This document shows, in pieces, positions 26,817-35,448 of a DNA stretch of 64,000 nt (position 1 is its first letter; every line of letters starts with the position of its first letter). The notes beneath the pieces were generated by a model, which saw only the letters and a program-made list of their open reading frames with translations, was not told the DNA's origin and searched no databases. Origin of the DNA: Jiella flava. Its GTDB lineage: Bacteria > Pseudomonadota > Alphaproteobacteria > Rhizobiales > Rhizobiaceae. The stretch is taken from the NCBI RefSeq assembly GCF_017349315.1, contig NZ_JAFMPP010000010.1, positions 81,260 through 145,259 on the forward strand, given 5' to 3'. The translations under genes and the position numbers were made by a program.

Positions 26817-27722
26817 ATGACCTCACCCGCCGACCTCTCGCGGATCGCGATCGCGCTCGAATCGATCGCCGAACGGCTCGCCGAAGCTCTGCCGTCGCGC
26901 CCGGCCAAGCCCGACTTTGCGGCAGCCGACTGCTTTGTCTTCGATCCGAAGAAAGGGTTGAAGGCCGTTCCGAAGGTCAATCGCGTGCCGATCACGCTGT
27001 TGAAAGGCATCGATCGCTCGCGCGACATCCTGTTCGACAACACGCTGCGCTTTGCCAAGGGTCTGCCCGCCAATAACGCACTGCTTTGGGGCGCACGCGG
27101 CATGGGAAAGTCGTCGCTCGTGAAAGCGGTGCACGCCTCGGTCAACGCAGAGCTTCATGGCTCCGCCCAGGCCCCGCTCAAGCTGGTCGAAATCCCGCGC
27201 GAAGATATCGCGCACCTGCCGGAGCTGATGGATCAACTCGTAGCCGCCCCTGCCCCGGTGCTGTTATTCTGCGACGATCTCTCCTTCGATCACGACGACA
27301 CCGCCTACAAATCTCTGAAGGCCGCTCTTGAAGGCGGCGTCGAGGGACGGCCAGACAATGTGCTGTTCTACGCCACGTCGAACCGCCGGCATCTTCTGCC
27401 GCGAGACATGATCGAGAACGAGCGCGCAACGGCAATCAATCCCGGCGAGGCGGTTGAGGAAAAGGTGTCGCTGTCGGATCGCTTCGGCTTGTGGCTGGGA
27501 TTCCACAATTGCAGCCAGGATCAATATCTGGCGATGATCGACGGCTATGTCGCAGCGTACGGGCTCTGCGACACGGTGACGCCGGACGAACTGCGCCGCG
27601 CCGCGCTGGAATGGGCGACGACACGCGGCAGCCGCTCGGGGCGGGTCGCCCACCAGTTCATGATGAATTTGGCCGGCGAACATGGCCGCCGCTTGGAGAT
27701 CGCCGAGGGCCGACCAGGCTGA
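26817..27722 (+). CDS. DUF815 AAA-type ATP-binding protein
   Basis: A 301-residue P-loop protein. Walker A is LLWGARGMGKSSLVKA, Walker B is VLLFCDDLSFD, and the sensor region is LFYATSNRRHLLPRDM. The RVPITLLKGIDRSRDILFDNTLRFAKGLPANNALLWG run is diagnostic of DUF815, an AAA+-like family found beside yajC in many alphaproteobacteria; its role is unknown. GGAGGAAAA just before the ATG at 26817 fixes the start. It is divergent from yajC across a 266-nt gap. Confidence 0.88.
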   Translation: MTSPADLSRIAIALESIAERLAEALPSRPAKPDFAAADCFVFDPKKGLKAVPKVNRVPITLLKGIDRSRDILFDNTLRFAKGLPANNALLWGARGMGKSSLVKAVHASVNAELHGSAQAPLKLVEIPREDIAHLPELMDQLVAAPAPVLLFCDDLSFDHDDTAYKSLKAALEGGVEGRPDNVLFYATSNRRHLLPRDMIENERATAINPGEAVEEKVSLSDRFGLWLGFHNCSQDQYLAMIDGYVAAYGLCDTVTPDELRRAALEWATTRGSRSGRVAHQFMMNLAGEHGRRLEIAEGRPG

Positions 27723-28226
27723 CCCTTGTCGAGGCCGGACCAGCCGATCAGCTGTTCAAGATCGCCGAAAGCCATCAGCCCAGACCGGCAGGCTTGATCG
27801 TGCGCAGGGCCAAGGGATCGATATGCGGGCGCGACGCACGAGAAGGTGAGGTAGGCCCAAAAAAGGTGAGGCCGGCAGGCGCCCCTCCTGCCGGCACACA
27901 CCCTTCGGCTCGCCGTCGGCTCTGCCGGCGACGCGTCGATCTTCTGATTGGCTCAGCGCGACAACCAGGTACGGCATCGCCCAATCCGCCAACCCACACT
28001 CCACGAACCAGCCCCATCCGGTGACGGGACGATCACGTCTTGATCACCGCCAAAATCCGATCACAACCGCACGCCATCAAAAAAACAACCTATGCGATTA
28101 AATAGCCGAGCCCCGCCCCCAGACCCGCGATTATCTGCAACTAAAAGATCACAATTGTGCAAAACTGTCGAGATTTTGTTTTAAACACTTATCAATTTTT
28201 CTCCAGGACGCTGCGGAAGATTCGGT
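27723..28226. other. 504-nt gap after the DUF815 gene
   Basis: The first 300 nt are GC-rich with a perfect 9-bp hairpin (GCCGGCAGG 27871-27879 with CCTGCCGGC 27887-27895); on the minus strand CTCACC and a T run follow, so it might be a distant terminator for the dsbA-like gene. From about 28030 to 28215 the composition turns AT-rich, unlike its surroundings. No supported gene is seen. Confidence 0.5.
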
Positions 28227-28859
28227 TCAGTTTGCGCCGAGAAACGCCTCAATCGCGGCAAGCACCTGATCGGCCGGACGAAACCCGATCGCAAGCGCCG
28301 CATAATGGCCTTCCCGGCCGTCGACCGGCCCCGCCACCAAGGTTGGAAAGCCGGTCACGCCGGAGGATTGGGTGACGGCAAAGTCCGCAAGCGTTTCCTG
28401 CTTGGTCGCCTCATCGTCGAAAGCTGGCAGGAACGCATCTCGATCAAGACCCTCGGCGACTGCCAGATTAGCCAGCACCTCACGCTTCGTCACGTCGCGG
28501 TTTTCCGCATAAAAAGCCCGCGAAATCCGCTGCTTTAGCGGAAAAACATGCGCGGGATCGAGCCGCCGCGCTGCCACCACCGCCCGCGCCGCCGGCTCGG
28601 TGTCGTAGACGAAACTCTCGCGATCGAAGAAAGCATAGTCGAAGGGCTGGCCGCTCGCCGCCTCCACATGCTCCCAATGATGACGAATTTCCGCCTTCGC
28701 CTGCTCGTCCATCGGTCGGTCGTTGAACGGCCGCAAGCCCCCCAGCACGAGGCGGATGGCAAGATCGGGATGGGCCTTGGCGATGGCGTCGATGGTCGGA
28801 GAGAAGCCCCAGCACCACGAGCACATCGGATCGGCGAAATAAACAAGATGGGGAATCAC
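28227..28859 (-). CDS. DsbA-family (FrnE-like) cytoplasmic thiol oxidoreductase
   Basis: A 210-residue thioredoxin-fold protein of the DsbA/2-HCCA isomerase group. The CxxC motif CSWC is near the N-terminus (residues 13-16 of MIPHLVYFADPMCSWCWGF), followed by a helical insert and the cis-proline segment SGVTGFPTL. No signal peptide is present, so it should act in the cytoplasm. The GTG at 28859 is preferred: AAGGAACAGG precedes it and it starts directly on the first beta strand. An ATG-led extension to 28985 lacks conserved character. The substrate is unknown. Confidence 0.82.
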   Translation of the reverse strand: MIPHLVYFADPMCSWCWGFSPTIDAIAKAHPDLAIRLVLGGLRPFNDRPMDEQAKAEIRHHWEHVEAASGQPFDYAFFDRESFVYDTEPAARAVVAARRLDPAHVFPLKQRISRAFYAENRDVTKREVLANLAVAEGLDRDAFLPAFDDEATKQETLADFAVTQSSGVTGFPTLVAGPVDGREGHYAALAIGFRPADQVLAAIEAFLGAN

Positions 28860-29029
28860 GACCCTGTTCCTTCGGTTCGAGTGGCCGGGGCTCTTCTTGA
28901 GCCCAAGCATGGCACAAACCGAAGGTTCCAAGGCGTCGACAGATCGTTCACCGCCACAGCGGTGGCCGGACGCGCCAGCGAGCAAAGCCTGCGGGCCTCA
29001 CTGTGGCAACGATCCTGTTCACCGGATCA

Positions 29030-30850
29030 TCACAAGGGCCGTGTGACAGCCTCCAGCCAGGTGGCGTCCTGCGCTGAAAGATGCGGTGAAAGCGCCTCGC
29101 GCACCCGCCGGTGATAAGCGTTCAGCCACTGGCGCTCATCCTCGCCAAGCAGCGTCGCATCGATCAACCGCCGATCGATCGGCGCAAGCGTCAGCGTCTC
29201 AAAGCCGAGCATCAGCGCATCGCCCGCCTCGATCGGCGCGGGCTCGGTGACGACCAGCAGGTTTTCGATGCGGATCCCGAAGACGCCCTCTTTGTAGTAG
29301 CCGGGCTCATTGGAAACGATCATGCCGGGCTCCAGCACCGCCATGCCCCGGCGCGAGATCGACTGCGGCCCCTCATGAACCGCCAGAAACGCGCCGACGC
29401 CGTGGCCGGTGCCGTGGGCATAGTCGCAGCCGGCCTTCCACAATGCGATTCGGGCCAGCGGATCGAGATCGACGCCGCGGGTGCCCTTCGGAAAGCGAGC
29501 GAGCGAGATGGCGATCATGCCCTTCAGAACCTGGGTGAAGCGCGTGCGCATCAGCGTGTCGGGCGCCCCGATCGGCACGGTGCGGGTGATGTCGGTCGTG
29601 CCATCGCGGTACTGCCCGCCGGAATCGATGAGGAAGAGTTCGCCCGGGCCGAGCACCCGATTCGATTCGCGGTTGACCCGGTAATGGGCGATGGCCCCGT
29701 TCGGCCCGGCCGCCGCGATCGTGTCGAAGGAGATGTCCACCAGCGGCATGCCCGCCGCCTCTCCGGCCTCGACACGGCAACGCTCCAGCGTCTCGGCCGC
29801 GGTGATTTCATCGATCGTCCCCGGCTCCTGGCGCACCAGCCAGGCCAGGAATTTGACCATGGCGACGCCGTCACGCTGGTGCGCCGCGCGGCTGCCGGCA
29901 AGTTCGCCAGCGTTCTTGGTTGCCCGCGGCCGCTGCGCCGGATCGGCGAGATCGACGACGGTCCCGCCCGCGCTCGCGGCGATTTCCCCGAGGCGCGCGG
30001 CCGCCAGATTGGGATCAAGAGCCACAATCTGTTGCTTGGCCATCTTCGCCAAATCGCTTTCGAAACGGTCGGGCGTCCTGAGCGCAACAAGCGGCTTCAA
30101 ATGCGCTTCGAGCGCCGCGTCGATCTTCTCCGGATCGACGTAAAGCTGCGCCTCGCCCGTCGCCGGCACAATGGCAAAGCTCAGCATCAGCGGGTTATGG
30201 GCGATGTCGGACCCACGCAGATTGAACGTCCAGGCGACCGACGAGGGGTCGGTCAGCACCGTCAGGTCGGCCTTGTGCTTGATGATCGCCGCCCGGATCT
30301 CGGCAAGCTTGTCCGCCGCGCTGCGACCGGCCAGCGCGTCGTCCTGGACAAACGCCTGGCCCTTCGGCGGCGCGGGTCGGTCGTTCCAGATGCAGTCGAC
30401 GGGATTGTCAGCCATCGCGACCAGCTTGCCGCCGACTTTCTGCAGGATCTCGGCGAGGCGCCGGACCTCGCCAACGGTATGCAGCCACGGATCATAGGCG
30501 ATTGTCTTGCCGGCCCCTTCCGCTTCGAGAACGGCGCTGAGAGGCGTTTCCAGCGACGACAGCGGCGTCACCACAGCCAAGTCGACCTGCTGGCGAACCT
30601 GCAGCGTATAGCGCCCGTCGACGAGGATCGCGGCCTTGTCGCCAAGGATGACGACCACCCCGGCCGAACCGCTAAAACCGGTCAGCCATTCCAGCCGAGC
30701 CGCGGAGGGCGGGATGTATTCGCCCTGATGCTCGTCGGCGCGCGGCACGATGAAGCCGTCGACACCGCGCTCGCGAAGCAGCTTGCGCAACGCGCCGATC
30801 CGCGCGGCGCTGTTCGAGAAATCAATCGGATTGTCGAAACTCTGAAACAT
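29030..30850 (-). CDS. pepP: Xaa-Pro aminopeptidase (aminopeptidase P family, M24B)
   Basis: A 606-residue M24B peptidase of the long, three-domain type: two creatinase-like N-domains (start ALRKLLRERGVDGFIVPRADEHQGEY) and a pita-bread catalytic domain. All five metal ligands are visible: both Asp in LIDSGGQYRDGTTDITRT, His in GTGHGVGAFLAVHEGP, Glu in VSNEPGYY and Glu in GIRIENLL. It removes N-terminal residues preceding proline. Its size matches eukaryotic-like APP1 enzymes common in Rhizobiales. Divergent from the small gene at 31111. Confidence 0.92.
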   Translation of the reverse strand: MFQSFDNPIDFSNSAARIGALRKLLRERGVDGFIVPRADEHQGEYIPPSAARLEWLTGFSGSAGVVVILGDKAAILVDGRYTLQVRQQVDLAVVTPLSSLETPLSAVLEAEGAGKTIAYDPWLHTVGEVRRLAEILQKVGGKLVAMADNPVDCIWNDRPAPPKGQAFVQDDALAGRSAADKLAEIRAAIIKHKADLTVLTDPSSVAWTFNLRGSDIAHNPLMLSFAIVPATGEAQLYVDPEKIDAALEAHLKPLVALRTPDRFESDLAKMAKQQIVALDPNLAAARLGEIAASAGGTVVDLADPAQRPRATKNAGELAGSRAAHQRDGVAMVKFLAWLVRQEPGTIDEITAAETLERCRVEAGEAAGMPLVDISFDTIAAAGPNGAIAHYRVNRESNRVLGPGELFLIDSGGQYRDGTTDITRTVPIGAPDTLMRTRFTQVLKGMIAISLARFPKGTRGVDLDPLARIALWKAGCDYAHGTGHGVGAFLAVHEGPQSISRRGMAVLEPGMIVSNEPGYYKEGVFGIRIENLLVVTEPAPIEAGDALMLGFETLTLAPIDRRLIDATLLGEDERQWLNAYHRRVREALSPHLSAQDATWLEAVTRPL

Positions 30851-31110
30851 GTTCGCCCCTGCTTGCCGAGAGCGCCGCGACGCCGTTTGCGATGTGTCCG
30901 AAATTTCCAGCCTGACCGCAAGGTCGGAGCGTTCGCAGCCGCTCTCAAAGCCACCGCTCGCAGCATTTTGCCCGAAGACCGACCAAGCCCTGTCGCGTTG
31001 CAGACAGCGGATAGGACCTATGCAACGGAACCGCTACCGAAGCCGCTCAGCCAGCGTCATATTGCACTGCAACGGGAGGCCGAAAACAGCTTTCTGAAGG
31101 AGATTGCACC

Positions 31111-31314
31111 ATGGCCAGCAACGACCGCACCAACGACCGCCAGCGCCAGCAAAATGCCGGCATCATGCGCACGGTTATCAATCGGATGATGGAAGCCCGC
31201 GAGCGCGAAGCGCGCCGCTACATCGCCAGCCACTACGGCAAGCGCTTCCACCCCGACGTCTTCGGCGGCGAGACCGTCTCGAATTTCGAAAGCCGCGCTC
31301 CGCAGCGCTCGTAA
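31111..31314 (+). CDS. Small conserved-looking basic protein
   Basis: A 67-residue protein that I do not recognise. It is rich in Arg, Asn and Gln at the start (MASNDRTNDRQRQQNAG) and has an amphipathic helix (MRTVINRMMEAREREARRYIASHYGKRF). No membrane span or cysteine is present. A clear GAAGGAGATTGCACC ribosome site and a strong terminator 35 nt after the stop codon support a real gene. It might be an RNA- or DNA-associated small protein given its charge, but that is only inference. Confidence 0.65.
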   Translation: MASNDRTNDRQRQQNAGIMRTVINRMMEAREREARRYIASHYGKRFHPDVFGGETVSNFESRAPQRS

Positions 31315-31348
31315 CAGCGCCGCGCCTATCTCAGGCTTCTACGATATG

Positions 31349-31385
31349 AAAGCCCGGCGGATTCCATAGTGGCCGCCGGGCTTTT
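31349..31385. terminator. Bidirectional terminator between convergent genes
   Basis: AAAGCCCGGCGG pairs perfectly over 12 bp with CCGCCGGGCTTT around a 12-nt loop. TTTT ends the plus-strand arm, and the minus-strand arm also ends in TTT. It lies between the small basic protein gene and prmA, which converge here. Confidence 0.85.
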
Positions 31386-31389
31386 CCGT

Positions 31390-32265
31390 TCAACCCGCGG
31401 CGCGAAGATGCAGCGCCACCCATTCGCCCATCACCAGCGTCCGGCAATGGACAAAGCCCTGCGCCCGGAACGCGGCCCGCACCGCAGCCGCCTGCTTGAT
31501 GAGAATGCCGGACAAAATGACGTCGGCACCGAGTGCCGAATGCCGGCGAAACTCCGGCGACAGCATCATCAGCGGGCCGGCAAGAATATTGGCGACGATC
31601 AGATCGAACGGCGCCCGTTGGCGCACCGCCGGCGTCGCAAAGCCGTCGGCCCGCACCGTCTCGACCAATGCCGCAACGCCATTGGCGTGGGCATTGTCGG
31701 CCGCGACCGCGACGGCGACCGGATCGACATCGGTCGCGAGCACCTTCACCCGGGCGAGTTTGGCAAGTGCGATGGCCAACACCGCGCTCCCGGTGCCGAG
31801 ATCAAGAACCGCTTGCGGCCGGCGCAGCCGCACGACTTGGTCGATCAGCGTCAGGCAGCCGGCCGTGGTGCCGTGATGACCGGTGCCGAAGGCGAGTCCC
31901 GCTTCGATTTCGATCGCATGTTCGTGCGCCCCGACCTGATTGCGGTCATGGGCGCCATGGACGATGAAGCGGCCGGCGCGCACCGGCTTCAGCTCGGCCA
32001 GAACCGCCGCCATCCAATCCTTGTCGGGTAGCTCCTCGCGGCCGATCTCGACCGTCTCCCCGAGCCCGGCGGCATGACGGAACGCATCCGCCCGATCCTC
32101 GCCCGGCTCGACGTCGAAATAGGCGGCGACCTCCCAGACATCGCCCGCTTCGTCGATCTCGGTGATGGCGATCGGTGCGCCTTCATCCTCGAAGATCGTC
32201 TCGATCCCGACATAGGCGTCTTGGGCGGCCGCCTTTCCCGCCCTTAGGAAATATCGAATCTGCAC
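31390..32265 (-). CDS. prmA: Ribosomal protein L11 methyltransferase
   Basis: A 291-residue SAM-dependent methyltransferase. The PrmA hallmark GLAFGTGHHGTTAGCL is followed by motif I VLDLGTGSAVLAIALAKL, LATDVDPVAV and the catalytic VANILAGPLMMLSPE. It trimethylates ribosomal protein L11. The start is GTG at 32265, two bases after the stop codon of the antiporter gene, so translation is probably coupled. Motif I reads GTGSA where GCGSG is commonest in PrmA, a mild variation. Confidence 0.93.
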   Translation of the reverse strand: MQIRYFLRAGKAAAQDAYVGIETIFEDEGAPIAITEIDEAGDVWEVAAYFDVEPGEDRADAFRHAAGLGETVEIGREELPDKDWMAAVLAELKPVRAGRFIVHGAHDRNQVGAHEHAIEIEAGLAFGTGHHGTTAGCLTLIDQVVRLRRPQAVLDLGTGSAVLAIALAKLARVKVLATDVDPVAVAVAADNAHANGVAALVETVRADGFATPAVRQRAPFDLIVANILAGPLMMLSPEFRRHSALGADVILSGILIKQAAAVRAAFRAQGFVHCRTLVMGEWVALHLRAAG

Positions 32266-32267
32266 GG

Positions 32268-34178
32268 TCAGTTGGCCCCCTCGGACTGCTTGGCGACGTC
32301 CTCCGCCGTCTTGCGTGCCCGTTCTGCCCGTGCCTCGCGCTCCGTCAAGGTTCCGCGGACGATCTTTTCCTGATCACGCTCGGCCCGGGGTGGGCCAAAG
32401 GCGATGATGACGTCGCCGACGTCCGGCTCGCCCGCCCCTTCAGCCGCAGCAAAGACGATGTCCTGCGAGGGCTGAATCCACAAGACCGGCGTCGTGCCTT
32501 CCGGCCGGGTCTCGAAGAACTGCTCCAGCCCGAACTCCGGTGTCAGCCGCGTCGCCTGGAAGGTCCAGCCATCGATGATGTCGTCGCGCAGCTGGTTGTA
32601 GGTGCGCGGCGGCTTGAACAGCGGCATGCCGCCGAGGGTGAAATGCATCGCATGGCGCGCCCCCGAGGTCTGCTGACCGCTGCTGGTCGAGCCGACCTGA
32701 AAGACTTCCGAGCGGCCGATCTCGGCGCCGAAGTCGGTACAGACCAGAGCGTTGTAAGCGTCGTTGTCGGTCGCCGCGATCATGTGATCGAAGCGCGAGA
32801 GATCCAACGAATGATGGGCTTCTTCCGACAGGATCTCGCCGAACCAAACGTCGACCTCGGCAAGCCGCGCCTCGGAGACGTGCGACCAGTTGGCGTCGGC
32901 GATCACCACCGGCACCTCCTGCGCCTTCAGCCGGCGCGCCAGCGCGATCGAGAACCGTGAGGCGCCGACGATCAGAATGCCCGGCCGATTGGTCACGCGC
33001 AGATCGAGGATCCGGGCAAGCGGCTTTAACGAAAAGCCGTGCAGGAGGATCGTCGCGGCGACGACGGCGAAGGTATAGGCGACCATCCGGTCCGCATCCG
33101 CAACGCCGATCCGCGCCAGCGTCGTACCGAACAGACCGGCGACCGCCACGGCGACGATACCGCGCGGGGCGATCCAGCTGACCAGCAGCCGCTCCTTGAA
33201 TTCGAGCCCGGCGCCGGTCGTCGAAACGAAGATCGCGATCGGGCGAATCACCAAAAGAACGAGAGCCAGGAAGACCACGACCCGCCACTCCAGGCTCATG
33301 ATCACCGAGAGCTGCAGCGACGCGGTCAAGACGATGAACAGGCCGGAGACGAGGAGAACGGTGATCGTCTCCTTGAACTTGCGCAGTTCATTGAGGCTGG
33401 CGAGTTTGGAATTGGCCATGGTGATGCCCATGATCGTCACCGTCAAAAGCCCCGCCTCCTCCAAAAGCAGATTGGTGAGGGCGTTCATGCCGACGACGAC
33501 GGCGAAGAGGATCGGCGCTTTCAGATATTCCGGCGCGTGGCCGCGCGCGAAGAAGATCGTCAGCGCCCGACCGCCAAGGATGCCGCCCGCCACCGCAACG
33601 ACCAAGGCCGCAAGAGTGGTGACGATCAGATGCTCGGCATCGTGGGCGCCACGCAGCACCAGATAGGCCTCGAAGGAAACCACGGCGAAGAGCGCGCCGA
33701 CGGGATCGTTGAGGATCGCCTCCCAGCGCAAGAGTGAAGCCGGCCGCGCTTTGAGTCGCGCGTGGCGCAAAAGCGGCATGATCACCGTCGGGCCGGTGAC
33801 CACCAGCAGCGCGCCGAGGATCAGCGACACCGGCCACGACATGTCGCCGACATAGCGGGCGGCGAGCGCCGTCATGATCCAGACCATTGGTCCGGAGACC
33901 ATCACCACCCGCCTCACCGCCGTCGAGGTCTCTCGGATCTCACGCAATCGCAGCGTCAAACCGCCTTCGAACAGGATGATCGCAACGGCGGTCGAGACCA
34001 GCGGCGTGTAGAGTTCGCCGAAATCGGACCGCGGATTCATCATGCCCGTCAGCGGCCCGAAGATCAGGCCGACGGCGAGGAGAATGACGATCGCGGGAAT
34101 CTGGAAACGCCACGCCAACCATTGCGCGGCAATTCCCGCGACACCGATCACGGCGATTTGCATGGCAAGGTCATGCAT
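32268..34178 (-). CDS. CPA1-type cation/proton antiporter with C-terminal nucleotide-binding domain
   Basis: About 636 residues. Twelve or so membrane spans make the Na_H_Exchanger domain (IPAIVILLAVGLIFGPLTGMMNP, ILFEGGLTLRLREI, GALLVVTGPTVIMPLLRH, LNDPVGALFAVVSFEAYL). The ND pair in LNDPVGA is the ion-binding site expected for electroneutral CPA1 antiporters. After residue 400 a Rossmann TrkA_N/KTN domain begins (RPGILIVGASRFSIALARRLKAQEVPVVIAD). The tail is charged. The ATG at 34178 is chosen for its AGGA spacing; one three codons earlier at 34187 is possible. It probably exports Na+ or K+ for pH homeostasis, controlled by a nucleotide. The operon continues into prmA. Confidence 0.87.
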   Translation of the reverse strand: MHDLAMQIAVIGVAGIAAQWLAWRFQIPAIVILLAVGLIFGPLTGMMNPRSDFGELYTPLVSTAVAIILFEGGLTLRLREIRETSTAVRRVVMVSGPMVWIMTALAARYVGDMSWPVSLILGALLVVTGPTVIMPLLRHARLKARPASLLRWEAILNDPVGALFAVVSFEAYLVLRGAHDAEHLIVTTLAALVVAVAGGILGGRALTIFFARGHAPEYLKAPILFAVVVGMNALTNLLLEEAGLLTVTIMGITMANSKLASLNELRKFKETITVLLVSGLFIVLTASLQLSVIMSLEWRVVVFLALVLLVIRPIAIFVSTTGAGLEFKERLLVSWIAPRGIVAVAVAGLFGTTLARIGVADADRMVAYTFAVVAATILLHGFSLKPLARILDLRVTNRPGILIVGASRFSIALARRLKAQEVPVVIADANWSHVSEARLAEVDVWFGEILSEEAHHSLDLSRFDHMIAATDNDAYNALVCTDFGAEIGRSEVFQVGSTSSGQQTSGARHAMHFTLGGMPLFKPPRTYNQLRDDIIDGWTFQATRLTPEFGLEQFFETRPEGTTPVLWIQPSQDIVFAAAEGAGEPDVGDVIIAFGPPRAERDQEKIVRGTLTEREARAERARKTAEDVAKQSEGAN

Positions 34179-34268
34179 AGGCGACATCCTGTCGGTTCGG
34201 GCCGGCGACGGCTCGCCCGGCAGCATCAATCGTCTGGAAACACATAAGGCACGGCTTGGTTCGGCCCA

Positions 34269-34373
34269 TAGAGCGCCCTGCGTCCTATCGGATGCAGAAA
34301 GGTCGCTCTCACCCTTTGAACCGACGCATCGTGCTCTGTCGAAAATCGATTCCGATTTCCGGGCCGATGCTGG
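34269..34373 (+). repeat. Dispersed palindromic repeat A, copy 2
   Basis: A full-length copy: TAGAGCGCCCTGCGTCC, then ACCCTTTGAACCGACGCATC and GAAAATCGATTCCGATTTCC up to GGGCCGATGCTGG. It lies in the 296-nt gap between the SCO gene and the antiporter gene. Confidence 0.85.
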
Positions 34374-34474
34374 AGCCAGGCCGAGCGAGCCACTGACTGT
34401 AACGGCAGATCCGCCCACCGGATGCGCCGCGGATCGCCCGGTGAGCCGGCCTGTCGTGGAACGGGCCGGGCGCG

Positions 34475-35065
34475 TCAGACGCCGGCGAGCTTGTCGAGTT
34501 TGCCGGTCACCGCCTTGGGATCCTCGCCATAAGCGAGCGTGCCGGCGAGATCGCCCTTGGCGTCGATCAGGAAGGTCGTCGCCGTGTGGTCCATCAGATA
34601 GTCTTCGCCAGTGCCCTGCTTGCGGTAATAGGCACCCCATCCCTTGGCGACCTTGGCGATATCGGCGGACTTGCCGGTCAACGCGATGATGTGCGGATCG
34701 ACGGCATTGACATAGTCCTTCAGGATCGCCGGCGTATCGCGCTCGGGGTCGATGCTGATGAAAACGATGCCGAACTCGCCGCCCCGCGTCTCGATTTTCT
34801 GGCGCCGCGAGGCGAGTTCGAACAGCGTCGTCGGGCACACGTCCGGGCAGTGCGTATAACCGAAGAACAGCGCATAGGGCTTGCCAGCGAGTTCTTTCGA
34901 GCTGAAAGTCTTGCCGTTCTGGTCGACCAGCGTGAACGGCGTGCCGTAGGCCCCGTCAGCGGCGGCGCCGCGATTGGACATGTCGACATAAAGAAAAGTC
35001 AGCGCCCCTGCGATTAGCAGCACCATCGCCCACAGGCTCGCGCGTATCATCGTCTTGGGTTTCAT
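34475..35065 (-). CDS. SCO1/SenC-family copper chaperone
   Basis: A 196-residue protein. An N-terminal anchor (SLWAMVLLIAGALTFLYVDM) is followed by a thioredoxin fold. The copper ligands are complete: Cys73 and Cys77 in FFGYTHCPDVCPTT and His160 in YLMDHTATTFLID. SCO proteins deliver copper to the CuA site of cytochrome c oxidase or act as thiol reductases. GGAGAG lies upstream of the ATG at 35065. No oxidase gene is nearby. Confidence 0.93.
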   Translation of the reverse strand: MKPKTMIRASLWAMVLLIAGALTFLYVDMSNRGAAADGAYGTPFTLVDQNGKTFSSKELAGKPYALFFGYTHCPDVCPTTLFELASRRQKIETRGGEFGIVFISIDPERDTPAILKDYVNAVDPHIIALTGKSADIAKVAKGWGAYYRKQGTGEDYLMDHTATTFLIDAKGDLAGTLAYGEDPKAVTGKLDKLAGV

Positions 35066-35448
35066 GCTCCAGCTCTCCGATCGATCGTCGCCGTCATCTG
35101 CTGGCGGCCTTGCAAGGCTCGCGCGTGTCCGCCGAAGCGGGTGCCGTCAAGCGGGACGAGTGACGAGCCGCAGGCACGGTGCGCTTCGCGACCAGGGAAA
35201 CCGCCCGTTCAAGTGACAACCGCGTGGCATCCAACGGCATGGGCGTCGCGATCATGCCATCGCGGCCGCTCGAAAGCCCTCATTCCGTGCGCTGCGTCTC
35301 CGGGATAAGGCATAAGCGAGTTCGACGGATGAACGCCAGCGCTTGATTCCATCGAATGCGCGATAATTTTTCCACTCACGCGCAAAGGTTGGCATGGCAA
35401 TCATGCGCTGTGGCGCCGCCACCCGTTTCCTCTCGGAGTGCAACCCCG
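35066..35448. other. 383-nt gap between the SCO and OpgC-like genes
   Basis: The genes diverge, so both promoters must lie here. A short AT-rich run (GCGATAATTTTTCC, about 35360) may belong to the opgC promoter. Small open frames here lack ribosome sites or recognisable content. Confidence 0.5.

Noticed and set aside
27545..28017. Several minus-strand frames in the gap after the DUF815 gene
   Set aside because: They overlap one another in different frames, have no ribosome sites and no recognisable sequence.
29111..31189. Plus-strand open frame of 692 codons opposite aminopeptidase P
   Set aside because: Its translation is Arg/His/Gln-rich without domains; the minus strand carries all five metal ligands of the M24B family.
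34188..34838. N-terminal extension of the antiporter to 856 residues
   Set aside because: It runs through repeat A copy 2 and antisense to the SCO gene; the first transmembrane helix starts just after the ATG at 34178.
35209..35400. Small minus-strand frame between the SCO and OpgC-like genes
   Set aside because: No ribosome site, no conserved residues, and it overlaps the probable divergent promoters.
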